36,915 nucleotides of DNA from Myxococcota bacterium (GTDB lineage Bacteria > Myxococcota_A > Bradymonadia > Bradymonadales > GCA-2716585), in the NCBI GenBank assembly GCA_963169075.1, contig CAUJGC010000221.1:1-36915 (forward strand), read 5' to 3'. The notes beneath the pieces were generated by a model. It had not been told where the DNA came from. It searched no databases and was given only the letters and a program-made list of their open reading frames with translations. This document shows, piece after piece, positions 26,168 to 34,676 of the stretch. Within the stretch, counting starts at the first letter, position 1, and each line of letters opens with the position of its first letter. Made by a program: the position numbers and the translations under genes.

Positions 26168-28255
26168 TCAGCGCCGCGCGAAGGCCGCCTTGAGGTCGAT
26201 ACCGGCCACCGACTGGCCCGTCAGCGCGTCGATGATAGCACGGGCCTGCTCCTCGCGTACATGGATATAGGAGAAGCGTCGGCGGAGGGTGACGGGTCCG
26301 CAGGCGTCGGCGGTGATGCGCGCCAGCTCGCAGACGAGCTGGACGACGCTGTCCTCGTCTTTGAGGCGTCCGCTGCCGACGTTGAGGTGGAGCTTGACCA
26401 TGCCGTCCACGGCCTCGTAGTCGTCGTCCTCCTCGTCGTCAGCGAGGTCCACCTCGCGGGCGACCGGGGCGGCCTCGACGCGCTCCTCGCGCTCTTCGCG
26501 GTCATCGCGGCGCCCGCGCCCGCGTCCGCGGTCGCGATCCCGATCGCGGTCCCGGTCGCGTCCGCGCCCGCGGCGCTCGCGTCCGCGGCGCTCGCCCTCG
26601 GCGGGCGCGGCCTCGTCGTCGCGCTCGTCGCGCTCGTCGGGCTGGGGGGCCTCGGCGGGGGGCTCAGGGGTGGCCTCGGCGGTGATGGCGTCGCTGGCCT
26701 CCAGCTCCTCGGCCTCGTCGTCGTCCTCCTCAGGGGGGGCGACGGGGGCGGGCTCGGGGCGGGCAGGGCGCTGGGGGCGGGGGTTGACGGGGCGTCCGTT
26801 GCGGAGGCGCTGGGGGTTGGCGTCCTGGGAGACAGGGCGGAGGGGCTCGATGGCGCCGAAGGCGAAGTCCTCCTTGCCCGCGACGAAGTAGGCGAGGAGC
26901 TTGGCGATGAGGGGGCGGGGGTCTTCGGCGGTGAGGAGGTGGTCCGCGAAGGGGAGGTGCTCGCCGTAGTTGAGGCCCTTCTGTCCGTCGAGGCGCTGGA
27001 GGAGCTTGCGGAAGGCGCGCTCCTCGCGTCGTGCGGCGATGGCTTCGGGTGCGGGCAGCTCGCGCTCCTCGAACTCGATCTTGAAGACCTTGCGGAGGAC
27101 GTAGTAGGTGCCGATCTCGCGGGGGGAGATGAGGCTGATGGCGACGCCGCTGCGTCCGGCGCGGCCGGTGCGGCCGGTGCGGTGGACGTAGACCTCGGGG
27201 GAGTCGGGGAGGGTGAGGTTGAAGACGTGGCCGAGGTCGGAGATGTCGATGCCGCGGGCGGCGACGTCGGTGGCGACGAGGAAGTCGATCTCGCCCTTGC
27301 GGAGCTTGAGGAGGGTCTCCTCGCGCTCGTTCTGGGCGAGGTCGCCGTTGAGGACCTCGACGTTATAGCTGTGCTTCTTGAGGAAGTTGGTGACGAGGAA
27401 GGTCTCTTCGCGGGTGTTGGCGAAGATGATGGCGTTGTCGGGGGCCTCGTACTCCAGGACCTTGAGGAGGTCGCGGAGGCGTCCCATGCCGGAGACGCTG
27501 TAGAAGGTGTGCTTGACCTCGTCGGCGGAGACCTTGTCCTCGGAGAAGGTGAGGAACTCCGGGGAGGTGAGGATGTGGGCGGCGAGCTTCTGGATGTCTT
27601 CGGTGACGGTGGCGGAGAAGAGGAGGTTCTGGCGTACGGAGGGGAGCTTCTCGACGATGGCGTTGAGGTCCTTCTCGAAGCCCATGTTGAGCATCTCGTC
27701 GGCTTCGTCGAGGATGAAGACCTTGAGGTGGTGGAGGGAGAGGGCGCGGCGCTGGAGGAGGTCGAGGAGGCGCCCGGGGGTGGCGCAGACGACCTGGGCG
27801 GTCTCGAGGTCCTTGATCTGCTTGGTGAAGCCGGTGCCGCCGTAGACGGTGGCGACGGAGATGCCCTTGGGTGCGCCGAGGCGTTCGAACTCGTCAGCGA
27901 CCTGCTTGGCGAGCTCGCGGGTGGGGCAGAGGACGAGGGCTTCGACGCGTTTTTTGCCTGCTTCGAGCAGCTCGAGGGTGGGGATGGCGAAGGAGGCGGT
28001 CTTGCCGCTGCCGGTGGGGGACTGGACGATGAGGTCGATCCCGGCGAGGGCGAGGGGGATGCACCCGCTCTGGACGGGCGTGGGGGTGACGTAGCCGACG
28101 CCTTCGATGGCCTGGGAGAGCTCGGGTGAGAGTCGAAGCTCTTTGAAGGTGTCGAAGCCGGAGATGGTGGCTGGGGGGTTGAGGACGCTGCCGTCGTGCC
28201 AGTTGGGGGCCTTGACGTGGTCGAAGGAGTGCAGGGTGTCGCTCTGAGGGCTCAT
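26168..28255 (-). CDS. deaD: ATP-dependent DEAD-box RNA helicase (DeaD/CsdA type) with DbpA-like C-terminal RNA-binding domain
   Basis: Motifs SPTGSGKTASFAIP, PTRELAKQV, TPGRLLDLL, DEADEMLNMGF, SATV, HRTGRTGRAGRSG; RDRDRDRGRGRGRR low-complexity linker; C-terminal FSYIHVREEQARAIIDALTGQSVAGIDLKAAFARR. Confidence 0.93.
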   Translation of the reverse strand: MSPQSDTLHSFDHVKAPNWHDGSVLNPPATISGFDTFKELRLSPELSQAIEGVGYVTPTPVQSGCIPLALAGIDLIVQSPTGSGKTASFAIPTLELLEAGKKRVEALVLCPTRELAKQVADEFERLGAPKGISVATVYGGTGFTKQIKDLETAQVVCATPGRLLDLLQRRALSLHHLKVFILDEADEMLNMGFEKDLNAIVEKLPSVRQNLLFSATVTEDIQKLAAHILTSPEFLTFSEDKVSADEVKHTFYSVSGMGRLRDLLKVLEYEAPDNAIIFANTREETFLVTNFLKKHSYNVEVLNGDLAQNEREETLLKLRKGEIDFLVATDVAARGIDISDLGHVFNLTLPDSPEVYVHRTGRTGRAGRSGVAISLISPREIGTYYVLRKVFKIEFEERELPAPEAIAARREERAFRKLLQRLDGQKGLNYGEHLPFADHLLTAEDPRPLIAKLLAYFVAGKEDFAFGAIEPLRPVSQDANPQRLRNGRPVNPRPQRPARPEPAPVAPPEEDDDEAEELEASDAITAEATPEPPAEAPQPDERDERDDEAAPAEGERRGRERRGRGRDRDRDRDRDRGRGRGRRDDREEREERVEAAPVAREVDLADDEEDDDYEAVDGMVKLHLNVGSGRLKDEDSVVQLVCELARITADACGPVTLRRRFSYIHVREEQARAIIDALTGQSVAGIDLKAAFARR

Positions 28256-28545
28256 GCTACCGCTCTGTAGGGTGTTGTGTGGGGGAGAGGCGTGGAGAGG
28301 TGTGACGGGTGGGTGGGTCGTTGCGTGGGTGCGTCGGCGTGGTGAGACGCAGCATCGAGGCTGCCGAGGCAGCGAGGCGAGATGCGGTGCGTTGGCCGAG
28401 GGCTCCGAGCTTCATCCGGGGAGTGTCCAAGGGGCGAGGCGCTCTTGTCGCGCGTCGAGCCTACCCGTCTTGATCCGCGTCGCGTGGGAAAGGGGGGGCG
28501 CCGCGGTGTGCACAACCCATCCGGGCTACGCATTCATGGGGGATC

Positions 28546-28574
28546 GGTATAGCGGACTATGCCTTTGAGGTCAA
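28546..28574 (-). promoter_or_regulatory. Sigma70-type promoter upstream of the helicase
   Basis: On the - strand TTGACC - 17 nt - TATACC; predicted leader of about 280 nt to the helicase ATG at 28255. Confidence 0.5.
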
Positions 28575-28599
28575 ACGCAAAGCGCCGCGTCGCTCGGGG

Positions 28600-29061
28600 T
28601 CACTCGCCGGCGCCGGGGGCTGCGGCGCCCTCGTCGCTCTCGTCGTAGTCGATGTCGCTGTCATCGGGGTTGGCGCCTTCAGCGAGGTCCGCGATGAATT
28701 TGAATTCAGCGGCGTGGCAGGCGCGTCGCTCGTTGGGCTTGGGGGGGTGTACGGTGGCGCGGAACTGGATGCGGAGTCCTTCGGTCTTGAAGGCCTCGGC
28801 CAGCTCGCCCTGGAGGCAGATGCGTGTGTTGGGGTTGTCTTCGGGGGTGATGACCCAGAGGTCCTCCTGGAGCTTGCTGACGCGTCCGGCGCGCAAGGCG
28901 AGGTCGGGTGCTTCGGTCTTGGGTGCGTCGGTCTGCATGGGTGCGCTGCCGGGTTGTGAGGTGGCGGGTGTGGTGGGCTCGGACGGCTGCGGTGCAGGCG
29001 TCGAGCAGGCCGCGGCGAGGAGCGCGGCGAGGAGGAGGAGCGTGCAGGTGAGGTGTCGCAT
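28600..29061 (-). CDS. Small lipoprotein
   Basis: MRHLTCTLLLLAALLAAAC lipobox; Pro/Thr linker; domain RVSKLQEDLWVITPEDNPNTRICLQG. Confidence 0.75.
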   Translation of the reverse strand: MRHLTCTLLLLAALLAAACSTPAPQPSEPTTPATSQPGSAPMQTDAPKTEAPDLALRAGRVSKLQEDLWVITPEDNPNTRICLQGELAEAFKTEGLRIQFRATVHPPKPNERRACHAAEFKFIADLAEGANPDDSDIDYDESDEGAAAPGAGE

Positions 29062-29076
29062 GGGGCGGGTGGGCTC

Positions 29077-29472
29077 CTATTTTTCGTCGGCCTCGGGCGG
29101 AGGCGGCTTGGGCTTATCGGCTGGCTTGGGGTCGCGGAGGGCGCCTTCGGGCGCGAAGTCGATGCGCTGGAGGAGGAGGGGGGTGCAGGCCTTGGGGTCC
29201 TGGGGCGGCTCGCCTGCTTGTCCGTCGAACTTGACGCGCGCGCCGAGCTGCCGGAAGGGCGCGGCGCGGGGGTCGTCGAGGCAGAGGACGGCGTCGTCGT
29301 CGTCTTCGGGGAGGACGATCCAGGCGTTGTGGAGCCAGCCGACGCGGCCGAGGCGGTAGCCCGCCAGGGGGTCGGGAGGCGCGTCGGGGTTCGCGTCTTC
29401 GGCAGGCGGGGCGGTGGCGCAGGCGAAGGCGAGGAGGAGGGGAGCGAAGGCGAGGAGGAGGCGTCGTGGCAT
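29077..29472 (-). CDS. Small lipoprotein, related to the downstream one
   Basis: Likely start MPRRLLLAFAPLLLAFAC (ATG 29472); RLGRVGWLHNAWIVLPEDDDDAVLCLDD resembles RVSKLQEDLWVITPEDNPNTRICLQG. Confidence 0.7.
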   Translation of the reverse strand: MPRRLLLAFAPLLLAFACATAPPAEDANPDAPPDPLAGYRLGRVGWLHNAWIVLPEDDDDAVLCLDDPRAAPFRQLGARVKFDGQAGEPPQDPKACTPLLLQRIDFAPEGALRDPKPADKPKPPPPEADEK

Positions 29473-29564
29473 GGGGTGGGTGCGGGGGTGTCGGGTCAGG
29501 TGGGAGGGTGGGGAGCCAGGCCCGGAGCAGGGTGACACGAGGCGCCCCGGAGCGCAAGAGGGGT

Positions 29565-30134
29565 CTAGGCCCCGAGGCCGGCCTCCTGGATGGGGACGCC
29601 GATGGACTCGCTGAGCTGCCGGGCGACGAGGAAGCCGTTGTTCTTGTCGGTGGTGGCCTCGACGACGGGGACGACGGAGCCGTCGAAGAGGTGGAGGCAG
29701 ACGGTGAAGGCCTCGACGCGGGGCGCGCCCTTGCCTTTGTGGAGGGGGAAGCGGGTCATGCCGAAGACGACGTGGGCGATCTCCTCGAACCAGATGGTGC
29801 GGCGGAGGTCGTCGAACTCGGTGGAGGCCTCGGGGAAGATCTCGATCTGTCCGTCGTCGGGTCGGATCTCGGCGAGCTGGATCTCGAGGGTGGCGGGTCG
29901 CCCGCCAGCGGCGATCATGACGGCGCCTGTGGCGGCGAGGGCGACGACGAAGGCGAAGCCCCAGGCGTCTCCGACGCCGTGGAGGCGGGGCTGGATGATG
30001 AAGAGGGCGGCGGCGGCGGCGATGGCGAGGCCGCCCCAGAAGCGGAGGGCGTTGCCGCGGGTCTCCTTGCGGTGCTCGGTGATGCGCCAGGCGCGTCGCT
30101 GCGCGTCGGTGATGATGCGTGGGTTGTGGATCAC
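29565..30134 (-). CDS. Membrane protein of unknown function
   Basis: GTG start after AAGGAC; two hydrophobic segments (LRFWGGLAIAAAAALFII, WGFAFVVALAATGAVMIAAGG) and a soluble C-terminal domain. Confidence 0.75.
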   Translation of the reverse strand: MIHNPRIITDAQRRAWRITEHRKETRGNALRFWGGLAIAAAAALFIIQPRLHGVGDAWGFAFVVALAATGAVMIAAGGRPATLEIQLAEIRPDDGQIEIFPEASTEFDDLRRTIWFEEIAHVVFGMTRFPLHKGKGAPRVEAFTVCLHLFDGSVVPVVEATTDKNNGFLVARQLSESIGVPIQEAGLGA

Positions 30135-30184
30135 AGGCGTCCTTCAGGCGGCAGGGAGGGCCGCCGGAGGGGGTGGCGGGCGCC

Positions 30185-31960
30185 TCAGTACTGGGGGATG
30201 ATCTTCAACAGGAGGCGGTTGTCGGGGTTCCGACTCTCGTTGATGTTGGTAATGTAGACAGCCGGATCGTCTTTGACAGGGCAGGAGTACTCACAAGCGC
30301 CGCAGCCGATGCAGCGCTCGGGATCGACGTGGGGTCGCTGGAGCTTGATGATCTCGGCGCCCTCCTTGCGCTCCTTGCGGACCTCGACCTCTTCGACCCA
30401 GATGGCCTTGGGGGAGGTGGGGCACCACTCTTCGCAGACGATGCAGGGGGTGTCCATGGCCCAGGGGAGGCAGCGGCCGCGGTTGTAGAAGGCGGTGCCG
30501 AGGCGGATGGCCTCGAAGCCGTCCTTGCCGACCTTCTGGGCCTCGGAGATGGGCTGGATGGCGCCGGTGGGGCAGACGGAGCCGCAGAGGGTGCAGGAGT
30601 GCTCGCAGTAGCCGACGCGGGCGATGGCGACGGGGGTCCAGAGGCCCTCCAGGCCGGCCTCGAAGGCGGCGGGGTGGAGGAAGTTGGTGGGGCAGACCTT
30701 CATGCACTCGCCGCACTTGATGCAGCGCTCCAGGAAGTCGTCCTCGTTGACGGAGCCGGGGGGGCGGATGAGCTTGGGGTTGTTGTTCTCCCAGAAGCCG
30801 GTGGAGACGCGGGAGAGGGGGAGCATGACGGCGCCGGCGCCTGCGGCGGTGAGGAGGGTGCGGCGCTGCATGTCGGTGCCGACCTCGACGTCGGAGCGGC
30901 GGGGGAAGAACTTGAAGTGGATGACGTCCTCGGGGCAGGCGCCCTCGCAGTTGAAGCAGAGGTGGCACTCGGCGGCGTGCCACTGGACGCCGCCCTGGGG
31001 CTCGGCGGCGCCCTGGCAGTGGAGGAGGCAGAGGTTGCAGCCGGTGCACTTCTCGTGGTCCTTCTTCATGCCGAAGATGGAGAAGCGGGAGAAGACGCCC
31101 AGGAGCGCCCCGAGGGGGCAGAGGAGGCGGCACCAGAGGCGGGTGATGTAGCGGTTGGTGAAGATGAGGCCGATGAAGATCGCGCCCAGGGTGACGGCGC
31201 CGTTGTAGAGGGCGACGTCCTGGGAGAGCGTGGCGGCGCGGATGGAGTTGCCGGTGTCGGCGGCGGACTGGAGGAAGGAGACGTTGGAGAGGGCCATCAG
31301 CTCCAGCGCGTTGCTGGCGGCGTAGTTGAGGGCCGGGATGATGGCGAGCCCCACCGAGCGGACCATGAGGCAGATGGGGTCGAGGAGGCCGATCTGGACG
31401 GTGGTGAAGAGGGAGGCGACCAGGAAGCCCACGAGGATGTAGAACTTGATCCGCATCCAGGGCTGGAGGCGGTTGCGCTTGATGCGCTTGCCGCCCTGGA
31501 TGGAGGGCCAGAGGGCGGCGGTCCAGTGGTGGAGGGTGCCGAAGGGGCAGATCCACCCGCAGAAGAAGCGCCCGATGAGGAGCGTGGGGATGGCGAGGAC
31601 CAGGCACCAGACGAGGCCCTTGAAGAGGTTGTGGGCGGCGATGGCGGTGGAGAGGCCCACCAGGGGGTCGATGGAGAGGAAGATGTTGACGGGCATGTCC
31701 AGGGCGACGGTGTCCACGGTGGACTCCGCGGCGCCGTCCCCGAAGGTGGGGACATACTCCGTGCTGACCAGGAGGTAGAGGAAGAGGAAGAGGAAGCCCG
31801 CCTGCGAGATCCGCCGGAGCCAGACCAGGAGGCGCCCCTTGGCGCTGGTGGCGCCGTAGAGGCGCGCCTTGCGGATGGAGTCCTTGGCGGCGGGGGTGTC
31901 GGCGGCGACGTGGCGCTCGGCGCCCTGCGGGACGTAGATGCCTTTCCAGGTGAAGGCCAT
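30185..31960 (-). CDS. Polyferredoxin: NapH-like membrane domain fused to MauM/NapG-like 4Fe-4S domain
   Basis: FCGWICPFG and WCRLLCPLG (NapH-type CxxxCP); CTGCNLCLLHC, CHLCFNCEGACP, CIKCGECMKVCP, CTLCGSVCP, CIVCEEWCP, CIGCGACEYSCP; internal RRTLLTAAGAGAVML segment; likely ATG 31960. Confidence 0.88.
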   Translation of the reverse strand: MAFTWKGIYVPQGAERHVAADTPAAKDSIRKARLYGATSAKGRLLVWLRRISQAGFLFLFLYLLVSTEYVPTFGDGAAESTVDTVALDMPVNIFLSIDPLVGLSTAIAAHNLFKGLVWCLVLAIPTLLIGRFFCGWICPFGTLHHWTAALWPSIQGGKRIKRNRLQPWMRIKFYILVGFLVASLFTTVQIGLLDPICLMVRSVGLAIIPALNYAASNALELMALSNVSFLQSAADTGNSIRAATLSQDVALYNGAVTLGAIFIGLIFTNRYITRLWCRLLCPLGALLGVFSRFSIFGMKKDHEKCTGCNLCLLHCQGAAEPQGGVQWHAAECHLCFNCEGACPEDVIHFKFFPRRSDVEVGTDMQRRTLLTAAGAGAVMLPLSRVSTGFWENNNPKLIRPPGSVNEDDFLERCIKCGECMKVCPTNFLHPAAFEAGLEGLWTPVAIARVGYCEHSCTLCGSVCPTGAIQPISEAQKVGKDGFEAIRLGTAFYNRGRCLPWAMDTPCIVCEEWCPTSPKAIWVEEVEVRKERKEGAEIIKLQRPHVDPERCIGCGACEYSCPVKDDPAVYITNINESRNPDNRLLLKIIPQY

Positions 31961-31994
31961 GGGGGTGGGCTCCGTCGGGGCGGCGAGTCGCCGC

Positions 31995-32996
31995 TCAGGT
32001 GACATCCTTGAGGCGGACGCGGCTCAGATCCACATGTCCGAGCACTCCATCAGCCAATTTGAGAAATCCAACGGTCCGGGGGTCCAGATGCAGGATGTCT
32101 GCGCCGATGGCGTCGATGGCGACCTGATCGGTGCCTACGACGAGGAGGTTGCGGACCTCGGTGTCCGCGAAGCTGCCGCCCTGCGGGCCGTTGCGGACCA
32201 GGACGCGCAGCGCGTCCATCACCACCAGCGTCGGGCGCATGAAGTTGGCCAGATCAAAGATCGAGGTGTGGATGTCCTGGTGCAGCAGGTTGCGCTGCCC
32301 CCCCAGGATCCCGTACCAGTTCTTCATGCAGGCCGTGAGCCCGTTGGTCAGGTTGTGGTGCTTGCAGATGGCCATGTTGATGACCTTGTCTGCGAAGACC
32401 AGCGGCGTGTAGATGGGCCACTTCTTCAAGAGCCGCCCCTCCAGCGGCATCTCCGTGAAGCGGTCCTTGCGCGGCAGGAGCACCCGGGCGCCCGCGTTGT
32501 AGGCCGCCTCCCCGATGCCCGAGTTCTTGTAGGCCCGGTTGGCGTCGTTGCAGCTGGCGTCGGTCACGATGACCTCGCTGGCGCCCGCTTTCAGGCAGAG
32601 ATCCACCATCGCCGCCACCAAAAGCGGGTTGGTGTTGGCCGCGTGCTTCGGCACCCGGTCCCAGCCGATGTTCGGCTTGATCGCCACCCGGTCGCCAGGC
32701 TCGATGAAGCGGCGGATGCCCCCCATCAGCTCCACCGCCCGCGTCAACGTCTGCTCCGGGTCCGAGCCCTGGATCTTGACCACCTGCGGGTAGGCCGGGT
32801 CGTCGGGCACCGAGTAGTCCCGCACCAGCCCCCGCGCCTCCGCATCCCGAGGCCGGTTCTCCCGGTCGTAGAGCGCCGCCGCCCCCGCCGTCAGCGCCCC
32901 CGCCGCCAACACCCCCCCCGCGCCCACCTTCAAGAAGTCGCGCCGGTTGATGTCTGCGCCCTTATAAGGAGATTGAACCTCGCCGGCCTTGCTCAT
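31995..32996 (-). CDS. DUF362-domain protein with Tat signal
   Basis: Twin-arginine NRRDFLKVGAGGVLAAGALTAGAAAL; DUF362-like VAIKPNIGW..NTNPLLVAAMVDLCLKAGASEVIVTDAS..INMAICKHHNLTNGLTACMKNWYG. Confidence 0.88.
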   Translation of the reverse strand: MSKAGEVQSPYKGADINRRDFLKVGAGGVLAAGALTAGAAALYDRENRPRDAEARGLVRDYSVPDDPAYPQVVKIQGSDPEQTLTRAVELMGGIRRFIEPGDRVAIKPNIGWDRVPKHAANTNPLLVAAMVDLCLKAGASEVIVTDASCNDANRAYKNSGIGEAAYNAGARVLLPRKDRFTEMPLEGRLLKKWPIYTPLVFADKVINMAICKHHNLTNGLTACMKNWYGILGGQRNLLHQDIHTSIFDLANFMRPTLVVMDALRVLVRNGPQGGSFADTEVRNLLVVGTDQVAIDAIGADILHLDPRTVGFLKLADGVLGHVDLSRVRLKDVT

Positions 32997-33033
32997 GACG
33001 GTGCCGCTCCTGAAGAGGGGGGGACGCGCAGGG

Positions 33034-34065
33034 TTAGAGGCCCGACGCCAGAGTCTGCGTAAGCTGCTTGGCGTCCTCGTCTTTCTTGAAGTCGCGGCCG
33101 CCGAAGACCACCCCGCCCTTGATCCCGAAGGTGTGGGTCGCCAGCGCGTCCGTGTAGGCGAAGGCCTGATCCCCCACCCCCTCCAGCGCCTTCAAGCCGC
33201 CCTTCTCCGTCACCGAGGCGTCCTTCTCCAGCGTCGCCTTGATCTCCCCCAGGAGCTTGCTCGCCTCCGCCGCCGAACCCTTGTCCACCGCGAAGAGCGT
33301 GATCGCCTCCGCGTCCTCCTTGTAGTCCTCCGACGGCTTGTAGGACGCCGTGAACAGCTCCTTCAACCCCGTAAACCCATACGAGTCCCGGATCTTGTAG
33401 CCCTCGCTGCCCTGGACCCGGTGCGCGGTCGGCAGCTTGCCCAGCGCCTCCGGCAGCGCCGCGTCACCCGCCAGCTTCTTCTCGATGGCCTGCGCCAGCT
33501 CCGTGATGGCCGCCTCGGCCGCCGGGGAGTCGTCGAAGGTCTGCACCTTCAAGAGGAAGTCCCCGCGCCACGCCAGCACGTCCGACGCCCGCAGGCACAT
33601 GTTCGCCGGCAGCGTGTCCGTCTTCAGGCACCCCGAGCGCTCCTCTGCGAACTTCCCCAACGCCCCGAGCTTCTTGTCGAACTTGAAGATCTCGACGTTG
33701 ACGTCCTCCGCCAGCTTGCCCTCCGCCGGCTTGTAGACCGCCTTCGCCAGCTCCAGGAAGCCGTACGCGATGTACCCGTCCGAGGCCCCGTCCATCACCT
33801 CGAAGAGCTTGTCCTTCGTAAAGTACTCCGGACCCTCCGTCAGCGTGTAGCCCGCCACCTCCCCCGAGCGCGGCAGCGCCACCCCCGCCCCCTTGAAGGC
33901 GTCATCCCCCGCCACCACCGCCGAGGCCGGCTTGTCCGTCTGCCCCGGCACAAACTCCCCGCCGCCCTGAGGCGCGGGCTCCTTCGGAGCCTCCCCCTTG
34001 CCGCACGCCGCCGCGCTCAAGAGGAGTGAAGCCAAAACAAAGAAGATCAGGTTCCTGGACATCAT
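33034..34065 (-). CDS. Lipoprotein, DUF6599-like
   Basis: MMSRNLIFFVLASLLLSAAAC lipobox; YTLTEGPEYFTKDKLFEVMDGASDGYIAYGFLELAKAVYK resembles the DUF6599 core (L..yiDGgaelYlayGF). Confidence 0.7.
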   Translation of the reverse strand: MMSRNLIFFVLASLLLSAAACGKGEAPKEPAPQGGGEFVPGQTDKPASAVVAGDDAFKGAGVALPRSGEVAGYTLTEGPEYFTKDKLFEVMDGASDGYIAYGFLELAKAVYKPAEGKLAEDVNVEIFKFDKKLGALGKFAEERSGCLKTDTLPANMCLRASDVLAWRGDFLLKVQTFDDSPAAEAAITELAQAIEKKLAGDAALPEALGKLPTAHRVQGSEGYKIRDSYGFTGLKELFTASYKPSEDYKEDAEAITLFAVDKGSAAEASKLLGEIKATLEKDASVTEKGGLKALEGVGDQAFAYTDALATHTFGIKGGVVFGGRDFKKDEDAKQLTQTLASGL

Positions 34066-34205
34066 CGCGTGACTCTGCTCCGTGCGAGGGCGGGTTGCCG
34101 TGCCAAGCCCAACGGGGGCGGACCATAACCCACCTCCCCGCCTGCCGCCAGAGGTTTGTAACCCCACGCTCGGCCTCCCCTCCGGAAAGTCGAGCGGTGA
34201 AGTCC

Positions 34206-34235
34206 ATTATAGCGCCGGAGCAGGGTCGAGCGCAA
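34206..34235 (-). promoter_or_regulatory. Promoter of the DUF6599/DUF362/polyferredoxin operon
   Basis: - strand TTGCGC - 18 nt - TATAAT (perfect -10), about 140 nt upstream of the ATG at 34065. Confidence 0.5.
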
Positions 34236-34240
34236 CCCCC

Positions 34241-34313
34241 CCGGGGCCGTAACGTCTGGCCTGCTCGGCCAGACGAACGCCCCCGGTCCCCCCCGTGACG
34301 GGGGGACACCGAC
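34241..34313. repeat. Structured palindromic element, copy 1
   Basis: CCGGGGCCGT-AAC-GTCTGGCC-TGCTC-GGCCAGAC-GA-ACGCCCCCGG followed by TCCCCCCCGTGACGGGGGGACACCGAC; 42 nt (34272-34313) identical to 36696-36737. Confidence 0.85.
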
Positions 34314-34321
34314 GGGTCGCT

Positions 34322-34420
34322 GGGGGGCCGCGGGGGGGCGCGGGGGGGCGGGGGGGCCCGCCCGCGCCGCGCGGCGCGCGCGCCCTGCGCGCGCGGTCGG
34401 GCCCCCCCGCCCCGGGGGGG
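34322..34420. other. Near-pure G/C tract with G-quadruplex motif and large hairpin
   Basis: G6-CCGC-G7-CGC-G7-C-G7; 16-nt perfect stem GGGGCGGGGGGGCCCG (34345-34360) / CGGGCCCCCCCGCCCC (34398-34413). Confidence 0.8.
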
Positions 34421-34471
34421 CCGGCTGCGTTCCGCCGACGAGCGCAGCGAAGTCGGCGGTTACGCAGCCGG
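34421..34471. repeat. 51-nt hairpin with GAGCGCAGCGAA loop
   Basis: CCGGCTGCGT-T-CCGCCGAC-GAGCGCAGCGAA-GTCGGCGG-TT-ACGCAGCCGG; both stems are perfect (10 bp + 8 bp). Confidence 0.85.
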
Positions 34472-34520
34472 GGGGGTTGCCGTCACGGGGGGAGCCGGCG
34501 TCGCGGGGGGGCGCCTCGGT

Positions 34521-34550
34521 TTGACAGCAGGCGGGTGATCGGGTTAGGTT
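34521..34550 (+). promoter_or_regulatory. Candidate promoter of the kinase gene
   Basis: TTGACA (perfect -35) - 18 nt - TAGGTT; about 120 nt upstream of the ATG at 34677. Confidence 0.45.
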
Positions 34551-34676
34551 GGGCAGGTTGAGGTGCCCTGGTGAGCGCGGTGCTGGCGTGCTGTGTACGG
34601 TCTGCGGGGAGGCCGAGCGTGGAGCGGGCCTGGCGGCGCCGGGGGTCACGAGGTCCACGGAGCAGGACGGGCGCGC

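Noticed and set aside
25814-28129. 771-aa + strand ORF opposite the DEAD-box helicase
   Set aside because: Gly/Glu/Leu/Val-rich mirror of the helicase; the helicase motifs on the - strand are unambiguous.
28500-28600. Possible tRNA-like sequence around GGTATAGCGGACTATGCC
   Set aside because: No cloverleaf, no T-loop GTTCRA and no anticodon stem; better explained as a promoter on the - strand.
30135-30184. Partial GCCGCCGGAGG match as another copy of the composite palindrome
   Set aside because: Only one short arm is present; hairpin and outer stem are missing.
30119-32002. 627-aa + strand ORF opposite the polyferredoxin
   Set aside because: Acidic Gly/Asp/Glu-rich shadow; the - strand carries multiple 4Fe-4S motifs.
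33902-34309. ORFs beginning SPRHGGDRGRSSGRAGQTLRPRGG (33902-34309 -) and SPRHGGDRGRSSNPGGLDVTPPGG (36632-36859 -) as a protein family
   Set aside because: Their similarity is only the translated structured repeat; different gene contexts and no coding support. Useful as a marker of mis-annotated repeats.
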